Below are positions 27,830 to 33,172 of a stretch of DNA of 64,000 nucleotides, piece after piece (position 1 is the stretch's first letter; each line of letters starts with the position of its first letter). Location: positions 1,612,001 through 1,676,000 of the forward strand of contig NZ_JALPSC010000002.1 in NCBI RefSeq assembly GCF_023217965.1, written 5' to 3'. The notes beneath the pieces were generated by a model. It had not been told where the DNA came from. It did no database searches and was given only the letters and a program-made list of their open reading frames with translations. Both the position numbers and the translations under genes were made by a program. The stretch is from Prevotella sp. E13-27. GTDB taxonomy: Bacteria > Bacteroidota > Bacteroidia > Bacteroidales > Bacteroidaceae.

Positions 27830-28897
27830 TTATCGCTCACATATCATTTTGGCCATATCGTTCAGGGCCATACATTGATTACGCCGAATGGTTAGCCGCT
27901 CGTTATGATGTTCCCACGGAGCAAGCAACAACAGCTGGCCGCGAGCACAGGCTTCTATACGCTTGCCACCAGGCTTCGCCAAGTCAGTGAAGCCATTCTC
28001 CTGAAGAACAATAATCGGCAGACCTTCCTCAAAGGCTGCTCTCATTACCAGTTTCTCGCCTTTTGATATGCAGGGTGACACCAACACAGCGCCACTTCTG
28101 GCCTGTTCGAGCCATTCATTCTGCTTCTCCGCTATCTGCTCATCGGTGAGGCGGCGTGAGCATTGCACCTGCAGTCTTATGGGGCGCTCCAGCAGGAAAC
28201 GGTTGCCAATTGCCGAGAACTGCTGACTTCCAACCATTAACCCTCGCTGAACTCGGAACAGGTCCGGCTGCTCGCGTTTCATCAACAGACGGCGCGGGTT
28301 GTCGTTCAGATAGTCCAGCCATCGCTGCAGCTGTCCTTCACGTAGCAGCAACTTATCGTTGAAGCCGCGGGCAAAAAGAAGCCCATGCGTTCGGTCTTCG
28401 CCTCGCCGCTTCTCCCCTTGCGCGCCCTTTTCCGTTTGCTGCGCTCCTCGTTCTGTCTGTTGCGACTGAGTCGCAACACACGAAACCCCAAGAACCAGCT
28501 CCCTGTAGCTGCGGTTGCAGCCAGTCTTAAACCCACGAATGATGCGGCTGAGGTCTTTCTCCATCTTCTCTTTGATAAAGATAATGCCATGCAAGTGGTC
28601 AGGCATCATCTGTAGGGCTATAATCTCCACCTGCGGGTAGTACTTAGGTATTCCCATCCATTCCTCTGAGACGCGCAGCCCCAGTTCGCTCAGCTCCATT
28701 CTCGGAGCTTCTGCACTATCTGCAGGCGCATCGCTTCGCCCTACTACCCTACCAAACAGTGGACGGCGGCCTTCCGTCACCATCGTCACCATATACATCA
28801 TGCGCTCTGTGTAGTCGTGTCCCACACAGCGTCTCAGCATTGACGGTTTCTTCTCGCCCGCAAATGCTTTCTGGCTCTCATAGACCTCGCGCTTCAT
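27830..28897 (-). CDS. RAYT-like (IS200-family Y1) transposase with extra C-terminal domain
   Basis: Residues ~50-215 form a Y1 transposase domain with the HUH motif (PDHLHGIIF) and a candidate catalytic tyrosine in FKTGCNRSYREL, as in REP-associated tyrosine transposases. A low-complexity Q/E/G/K segment (QQTERGAQQTEKGAQGEKRR) interrupts it. Residues ~255-355 are unlike the core and look Rossmann-like: GAVLVSPCISKGEK, AAFEEGLPIIVLQENGF, CARGQLLLLAPW and LTIRRNQCMAL. The layout recalls DprA/SLOG nucleotide-binding folds. A full promoter at 28902-28933 predicts transcription from the ATG itself. REP-like hairpins lie just upstream. It is probably a domesticated single-copy transposase. Confidence 0.8.
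   Translation of the reverse strand: MKREVYESQKAFAGEKKPSMLRRCVGHDYTERMMYMVTMVTEGRRPLFGRVVGRSDAPADSAEAPRMELSELGLRVSEEWMGIPKYYPQVEIIALQMMPDHLHGIIFIKEKMEKDLSRIIRGFKTGCNRSYRELVLGVSCVATQSQQTERGAQQTEKGAQGEKRRGEDRTHGLLFARGFNDKLLLREGQLQRWLDYLNDNPRRLLMKREQPDLFRVQRGLMVGSQQFSAIGNRFLLERPIRLQVQCSRRLTDEQIAEKQNEWLEQARSGAVLVSPCISKGEKLVMRAAFEEGLPIIVLQENGFTDLAKPGGKRIEACARGQLLLLAPWEHHNERLTIRRNQCMALNDMAKMICER
28459..28477. repeat. Hairpin inside the RAYT-like coding region
   Basis: GTTGCGAC (28459-28466), loop TGA, GTCGCAAC (28470-28477): a perfect 8-bp stem within the low-complexity segment of the transposase, coding for VATQSQQ. It resembles a short REP hairpin. Confidence 0.5.
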
Positions 28898-28901
28898 ATG
28901 G

Positions 28902-28933
28902 CAAAGATACGGAATAATTATTTACCATACAAA
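28902..28933 (-). promoter_or_regulatory. Promoter of the RAYT-like gene; predicts a leaderless mRNA
   Basis: Minus strand TTTG (28933-28930), a 20-nt spacer and TATCTTTG (28909-28902). The predicted start is at about 28897, the first base of the ATG. Confidence 0.75.
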
Positions 28934-28948
28934 GAATCGAACGAAAAA

Positions 28949-28978
28949 GTGCACAGCAGGGTCGGTTCCGCTGTGCAC
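28949..28978. repeat. REP-like hairpin 1
   Basis: GTGCACAGC (28949-28957) and GCTGTGCAC (28970-28978) enclose AGGGTCGGTTCC. It lies 15 bp upstream of the RAYT-like promoter. The core CGGTTCCGCTG is shared, in inverted orientation, with hairpin 2 at 29067-29093. Confidence 0.65.
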
Positions 28979-29066
28979 TCAAATAATAAACTAAGAAAGT
29001 TGTCAATACCAAGCTTTCCAGAATTATAATCAAAACGCAAGACGTGTCGATATCAGATTCTAAAGT

Positions 29067-29093
29067 GGATCAGCGGAACCGTCCCGCTGATCC
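29067..29093. repeat. REP-like hairpin 2
   Basis: GGATCAGCGG and CCGCTGATCC form a perfect 10-bp stem with loop AACCGTC. Read on the minus strand it contains CGGTTCCGCTG, as does hairpin 1 on the plus strand, so the two form an inverted pair about 90 bp apart. It may also act as a terminator for the LRR gene (stop at 29124). Confidence 0.65.
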
Positions 29094-29123
29094 TTAGGCG
29101 TCAGCCCCCCCCTGCGGCTTGAG

Positions 29124-30935
29124 TTATTTCATTATTATCTTCACACTCTTCTCACCAATTTTTACGATTGCCACGTTGCCAGGTTGCAGGGCGGTGTTGA
29201 TGGTTGCAGAGCCATTCTCACTGACGGCAGAGCCTGCCTTGGTGCCATTGATGCTATATACGCTGACTTGCTCGCCATCGTTGCAGCCATGCACGTTGAC
29301 AGTGCCTCCCTCGCCCTGTATCAGCACGGCATTGGCTGGGATGTTAGCCATACCATTGATGATGCCTTCTTCAATAAACACAAAGTCTTTCCATCCGTCT
29401 GTTGCCTTGTACTTGTCGATAGTACCCTTAGGTACATATAATGTAGCGTTATTAAAGGTGTTTTTGGAAAAAGTCCTTGAGCTCGAAGATTTACCCTCTA
29501 TATAAAATGGATTTTCTATAAGAGAAATTACAGTTGGAATATCTACGCCATCGAAAGCCCCTTTTCCAATGCTCGTCACGCTATTTCCAATAGTGACAGA
29601 AGTTAATCCACTACATTCATAGAACGCCTGATATCCAATGCTCGTTACACTATTAGGAATAGTGATAGAAGTTAATCCACTACAGTCATAGAACGCCCGA
29701 ACTCCAATGCTCGTCACGCTATTCGGAATAGTGATAGAAGTTAATCCACTACAGCCAGAGAACGTAGATCCATCTATGCTCGTCACATTATTGGGAATAG
29801 TGACAGAAGTTAATCCACTACAGCCATTGAACGCAGAACCTCCAATGCTCGTCACGCTATTCGGAATAGTGACAGAAGTTAATCCACTACAGCCATAGAA
29901 CGCATCATTTCCAATGCTCGTCACACTATTAGGAATAGTGACAGAAGTTAATCCACTACAGCCATGGAACGCATATTTTCCAATGCTCGTCACACTGTTG
30001 GGAATTATTAAGTCAGTTATTTTCGTATTTTCATCGCTATAAAGATGATGGGCATAAGTTAACGGATTGGAATTGTAATCACCAAAGGATATTCCACACC
30101 ATGCAGCAATGTTAGAAACAATCACTTTTTTTAGATTTGAGCAATAAGAAAACGCTTCCTTTCCAATGCTCGTCACACTATTTCCAATAGTGACAGAAGT
30201 TAATCCACTACAGAGATAGAACGCTTCATTTCCAATGCTCGTCACACTATTAGGAATTATTAAGTCTGTTATTTTCGTATTTTCATCGCTATAAAGATTA
30301 TGGGCATAATATAACGGATTGGATTCGTAACCACTAAAGGATATTCCACACCATGCAGCAATGTCAGAAACAATCACTTTTTTTAGATTTGAGCAATTAT
30401 AAAACGCAGCACTTCCAATGCTCGTCACACTATTTCCAATAGTGACAGAAGTTAATCCACTACAGCCAGAAAACGCTTCCTTTCCAATGCTCGTCACACT
30501 ATTAGGAATAGTGACAGAAGTTAAGCCAGTGCAATTGCTGAACGCCCAAATTCCAATGCTCGTCACACTATTTGGAATAGTGACAGAAGTTAATCCACTA
30601 CAGCCAGAGAACGTAGATCCATCTATGCTCGTCACACTATTAGGAATAGTGACAGAAGTTAATCCACTACAGTCATAGAACGCAGAACCTCCAATGCTCG
30701 TCACCCTTCGTGTCCGATTCATGAATGTTACTTCTTCTGGTATAACTACATTTCCAGAATATTCATTGGAATAACTACTATAATAAGCACCACGATAGGT
30801 GACTTCCAATTCCGTGCCATCATTCACATAAATGTAATAAATGGTAACACCGTCAGCATTTTTAACTTCAATGTCATGTGCACTTGCCACCATTGGTAGC
30901 ATCATCAATAACATTAATAGAAATTGTTTTTTCAT
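29124..30935 (-). CDS. BspA-type leucine-rich-repeat surface protein with T9SS-like C-terminal tail
   Basis: The 603-residue protein starts MKKQFLLMLLMMLPMVASA (signal peptide); an ATG two codons upstream (30941) is also possible. About 14 LRR_5/BspA repeats of 23 residues follow, with consensus LTSVTIPNSVTSIGxxAF. Two ~40-residue inserts of near-identical sequence (AAWCGISF...YAHxLYSDENTKITD) reveal an internal duplication. The C-terminus (VSVYSINGTKAGSA, ending VKIGEKSVKIIMK) has the form of a type A T9SS sorting signal. BspA-like proteins act in adhesion, and export by the T9SS fits the presence of sprA. A structured leader precedes it. Confidence 0.9.
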   Translation of the reverse strand: MKKQFLLMLLMMLPMVASAHDIEVKNADGVTIYYIYVNDGTELEVTYRGAYYSSYSNEYSGNVVIPEEVTFMNRTRRVTSIGGSAFYDCSGLTSVTIPNSVTSIDGSTFSGCSGLTSVTIPNSVTSIGIWAFSNCTGLTSVTIPNSVTSIGKEAFSGCSGLTSVTIGNSVTSIGSAAFYNCSNLKKVIVSDIAAWCGISFSGYESNPLYYAHNLYSDENTKITDLIIPNSVTSIGNEAFYLCSGLTSVTIGNSVTSIGKEAFSYCSNLKKVIVSNIAAWCGISFGDYNSNPLTYAHHLYSDENTKITDLIIPNSVTSIGKYAFHGCSGLTSVTIPNSVTSIGNDAFYGCSGLTSVTIPNSVTSIGGSAFNGCSGLTSVTIPNNVTSIDGSTFSGCSGLTSITIPNSVTSIGVRAFYDCSGLTSITIPNSVTSIGYQAFYECSGLTSVTIGNSVTSIGKGAFDGVDIPTVISLIENPFYIEGKSSSSRTFSKNTFNNATLYVPKGTIDKYKATDGWKDFVFIEEGIINGMANIPANAVLIQGEGGTVNVHGCNDGEQVSVYSINGTKAGSAVSENGSATINTALQPGNVAIVKIGEKSVKIIMK

Positions 30936-31001
30936 AATCATATAGGTTTTAAGTTTAGAATTATACACAAAATGAAAACGTGGACAATTTACTTCGTCTA
31001 C

Positions 31002-31126
31002 GTTCCTTCCAGGTATCGCCAAACACCTAACAATCTTAAACGAGTAAATGCCCACGCCTAATGGCGTGAACTCCTACTTTACGTTCTTGATTGTTCTTTC
31101 GAGATTTGGCGATTTCGGAAAGGAAC
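31002..31126 (-). promoter_or_regulatory. Structured leader candidate upstream of the LRR gene
   Basis: Arms of about 45 nt at 31002-31048 and 31078-31126 are imperfect inverted repeats. Shared blocks are GTTCCTT/AAGGAAC, ATCGCCAAA/TTTGGCGAT, CAATC/GATTG and GTAAA/TTTAC. They enclose an inner perfect hairpin CACGCC-TAAT-GGCGTG (31053-31068). The 3' arm ends about 65 nt before the LRR start. It could be a cis-regulatory RNA or a small inverted-repeat element. Confidence 0.5.
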
Positions 31127-31210
31127 AAGAATCTAAAAGTGGATATTCATCCTATATGTCCTTTTAAAAGTAATATCTTTCTCAGCCCATAGGCATCGCG
31201 GTTTTAAAGG

Positions 31211-31300
31211 TTATACATTATCTATCCAGTCCTCAATTTTGAGGCCTTCAATGTGATTAAAGTGCTTCACATTATGAGTAACGATGGTAAGATTTGCTAT
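31211..31300 (-). pseudogene. VapC (PIN-domain) toxin remnant
   Basis: Directly behind and in frame with the antitoxin stop codon runs IANLTIVTHNVKHFNHIEGL followed by KIEDWIDNV and a stop. This is the characteristic C-terminal strand and helix of VapC-type PIN domains. The roughly 100 preceding residues, including the acidic catalytic positions, are missing. The simplest reading is one internal deletion. Confidence 0.75.
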
Positions 31301-31537
31301 CTATGCGTTTGCTGTCCTAGCACTACGTATATCGCTGACTATTTCATCGGCAGAACGGTCTTCTTTCCAAGCACCAACGAAACGGTCTGCCCAGCCGGAC
31401 TCAGCCTTTGCAGGTTTTGCCAGCGACAATGTCCTGATGAATGTCAGCATCTTCTTCATTGCTAATTCATTGTCCAATAGAGGACTCATTTCACGGAACA
31501 ATTCTGTTCGTAATTGTATAGCTGTCATATCATGCAT
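31301..31537 (-). CDS. VapB-like antitoxin orphaned by toxin deletion
   Basis: The 78-residue protein MHDMTAIQLRTELFREMSPL...DRFVGAWKEDRSADEIVSDIRSARTANA resembles the short antitoxins that precede PIN toxins in Bacteroidales, where the C-terminal helix (SADEIVxDIRxAR) wraps the toxin. The toxin behind it is reduced to its last ~29 codons (31211-31300). If expressed, it would be an antitoxin without partner. The last residues may themselves be altered by the deletion. Confidence 0.7.
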   Translation of the reverse strand: MHDMTAIQLRTELFREMSPLLDNELAMKKMLTFIRTLSLAKPAKAESGWADRFVGAWKEDRSADEIVSDIRSARTANA

Positions 31538-31629
31538 GTTTTGTTTCTGTCTGCAAATATAAACACTATTTCCGATACTTCCAAACTTTTGAAGAAGAAA
31601 CTAGGCACATATGTTTGATATGCATTATA

Positions 31630-31832
31630 AATACACACTAGTGTTTAGTTAGAACGCACGCAGCGTTTAGTAAGAACGCTCACAAGAAAAAGAGAAGTTT
31701 AACTTTGCTCTGAGAGATGTTTAACTTTACTCTGAGAGATGTTTAACTTCTCTCGGATCAAAGTAAAGGTTCTCTATAATCCACTTAATTGTATTCTTTG
31801 TTTGGTGTTCTTGTTCTAACAGTTTTGTAACA
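31630..31832. repeat. Direct repeat copy A flanking the Abi-like gene
   Basis: It begins CACACTAGTGTTTAGT and contains two AGAACGC units, then CTCACAAGA, AAGAGAAGTTTAA and ATTCTTTGTTTG near its end. It matches copy B at 32861-33003 in the same order and orientation. Copy A has an extra internal ~90 bp with three GAGAGATGTTTAACTT-like units. Confidence 0.7.
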
Positions 31833-31857
31833 TATGTCAGGGGACTCCTCTGACATA
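31833..31857. repeat. TGTCAGGGGAC hairpin A
   Basis: TATGTCAG (31833-31840) and CTGACATA (31850-31857) enclose GGGACTCCT. A sister hairpin sharing TATGTCAGGGGAC lies at 32835-32856. The form is that of a REP element. Confidence 0.65.
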
Positions 31858-31931
31858 ACGATACAGAATAGTTTTTCTCTATTTTTCTTTGAAAAAACAT
31901 AGAGATAGTCTCAAATTACGAGTATTTTGAG

Positions 31932-31939
31932 TATCTTTG
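31932..31939 (+). promoter_or_regulatory. -7 box of the Abi-like gene
   Basis: TATCTTTG lies 35 bp before the ATG at 31975. No -33 TTTG at proper spacing. Confidence 0.5.
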
Positions 31940-31974
31940 CATAATATAATAATAGACATAGAGAAATCATAAAA

Positions 31975-32667
31975 ATGAAATACGAGGAATTTGAAGGACT
32001 CTTCTCTGCCAAAAGAATGAAGAAATACCTGCAGGCTTGTGGAGGTGACACCCGCAGGGCAATGACACTATATCGATATAACCTGAAATTGTCACAGGAG
32101 ATGTTTACAATAATAAGTTGTTTCGAGGTAGTGCTACGTAATCGTATAGACGTGCAAATGGTAGATCATCTCGGTACTGACTGGCTGCGAGATGCCATTC
32201 TTCCCAATGGTGCACTATATTACGATCGCCGTGTGGAAAACACACGGAAGATTATAGAAAAAGCTTACAACGGATTGATGCGTGAAGGGAATTACTCACA
32301 TTCAAAGTTACTGTCGGAGATGGAATTTGGTGTTTGGAAGTACATGTTCTCTAATGCTACCTACGCATTAATGGGTCAGATACTTCTTCGTATATTTCCA
32401 AATAAGCCTAAGTCAACGCGTCAGTGTAGATACGACAACACATATATCTTTCAGGAATTGGACTATATCAATAAGCTACGCAATAGAATAGCGCACCATG
32501 AACCAATATGCTTTGCCCGTCCCAACCCAGTAATCGACACGAATTACGTAATCAACCAATATGCACGCATGATGCGGCTTTTCAATTGGATGAATGTTGA
32601 TGGACCATCGTTAGTCTACGGTTTAGATCATATAGCCCAAGTAAGCGGAAAAGTGATGTGCATATAA
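31975..32667 (+). CDS. Abi_2 (AbiD/AbiF-like) HEPN-type abortive-infection candidate
   Basis: The 230-residue protein MKYEEFEGLFSAKRMKKYLQ has the Abi_2 pattern: FEVVLRNRIDVQM near residue 50 and LRNRIAHHEPI near 170. The RN-x3-H arrangement in RNRIAHHE is the catalytic signature of HEPN ribonucleases. Abi_2 proteins cause phage resistance or altruistic growth arrest in some hosts, but no phage role is shown here. It is a single gene bracketed by direct repeats (31630-31832 and 32861-33003), suggesting independent acquisition, and a candidate small RNA follows. Confidence 0.78.
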   Translation: MKYEEFEGLFSAKRMKKYLQACGGDTRRAMTLYRYNLKLSQEMFTIISCFEVVLRNRIDVQMVDHLGTDWLRDAILPNGALYYDRRVENTRKIIEKAYNGLMREGNYSHSKLLSEMEFGVWKYMFSNATYALMGQILLRIFPNKPKSTRQCRYDNTYIFQELDYINKLRNRIAHHEPICFARPNPVIDTNYVINQYARMMRLFNWMNVDGPSLVYGLDHIAQVSGKVMCI

Positions 32668-32693
32668 CATTCACGCAAATAATTGCAAAAAAA

Positions 32694-32725
32694 TTTGGAA
32701 GTTTAAAGAACAATTCATATCTTTG
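32694..32725 (+). promoter_or_regulatory. Promoter of candidate small RNA 2
   Basis: TTTG at 32694-32697, a 20-nt spacer and TATCTTTG at 32718-32725, a full consensus match. The nearest downstream plus-strand gene, sprA, is more than 7 kb away. Confidence 0.75.
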
Positions 32726-32729
32726 CAAC

Positions 32730-32822
32730 GTTGATTCCCGGCAGCCTCTGATTTTCAAGCTGTCGGGTCTGTTTTTATAAACAGCGCACACAAAGAGGCA
32801 GACTCCTTGTGTGCGCTTTTCG
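32730..32822 (+). ncRNA. Candidate small RNA 2
   Basis: About 90 nt with two hairpins. CCCGGCAGC (32737-32745) pairs with GCTGTCGGG (32759-32767), one G-U pair. AGCGCACACAA (32783-32793) pairs perfectly with TTGTGTGCGCT (32807-32817), followed by TTTCGCTTT as an intrinsic terminator. It has its own promoter and no open frame. It lies within the repeat-bracketed Abi segment, so it may be a regulatory RNA or RNA partner of that gene. The family is not recognised. Confidence 0.55.
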
Positions 32823-32834
32823 CTTTATGCGGTA

Positions 32835-32856
32835 TGTCAGGGGACAGTCCCTGACA
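32835..32856. repeat. TGTCAGGGGAC hairpin B
   Basis: TGTCAGGG (32835-32842) pairs with CCCTGACA (32849-32856). It shares TATGTCAGGGGAC with hairpin A (31833-31857) and lies just outside the small RNA terminator. Confidence 0.65.
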
Positions 32857-32860
32857 CGCT

Positions 32861-33003
32861 ATAAAGACACACTAGTGTTTAGTAAGAACGCATGTAGCGT
32901 TTAGTAAGAACTCAACAAGTGATTGGTAAGAACGCTCACAAGAGAAAGAGAAGTTTAATTATATTCTTTGTTTGCTGTTCTTATTCTGGCAGTTCTGTAA
33001 TAT
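32861..33003. repeat. Direct repeat copy B flanking the Abi-like gene
   Basis: It begins CACACTAGTGTTTAGTAAG, with three AGTAAGAACGC-type units, CTCACAAGAGAAAGAGAAG and ATTCTTTGTTTGCTGTTCTT. It is colinear with copy A at 31630-31832 apart from one indel on each side. Confidence 0.7.
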
Positions 33004-33044
33004 AGTTCTGACATCCTTGTATTCTGGTTCTTACTATCTTGAAA

Positions 33045-33107
33045 ACCAAAGTCGTCGATTTTGGTGACCAAACTCGTCGACTTTGGTCACCAAACTCGAC
33101 GAGTTTG
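33045..33107. repeat. 22-bp tandem repeat, each unit a palindrome
   Basis: Nearly three units: ACCAAAGTCGTCGATTTTGG, ACCAAACTCGTCGACTTTGG and CCAAACTCGACGAGTTTG, at 22-bp steps with TG/TC joints. The last core CAAACTCGACGAGTTTG is an exact palindrome. It lies 66 bp beyond the 3' end of the dsbD-like gene. Confidence 0.8.
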
Positions 33108-33172
33108 TAAAAAAGTATAGTCAGATCTACATCGCAGTCCTGACTATAACACATCGCTATTCTGTCTTGAAT

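Larger units (their letters stand above)
31541..31974. other. 434-bp gene-free spacer with repeats
   Basis: It holds direct repeat copy A (31630-31832), a TGTCAGGGGAC hairpin (31833-31857) and a -7 box TATCTTTG at 31932-31939 for the Abi-like gene. No reading frame is convincing. Confidence 0.65.
32668..33172. other. 505-bp gene-free spacer with small RNA candidate and repeats
   Basis: In order it holds a full promoter (32694-32725), candidate small RNA 2, a TGTCAGGGGAC hairpin, direct repeat copy B and a 22-bp palindromic tandem repeat. No reading frame is convincing. Confidence 0.7.

Noticed and set aside
29500..30720. Possible CRISPR-like array because of regularly repeated DNA
   Set aside because: The repeats are coding, 69 bp per unit, translating to LRR motifs in one continuous frame; there are no spacers and no cas genes.
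33045..33107. Palindromic tandem repeat considered as a CRISPR remnant
   Set aside because: Units are contiguous with no spacers and only about three copies.
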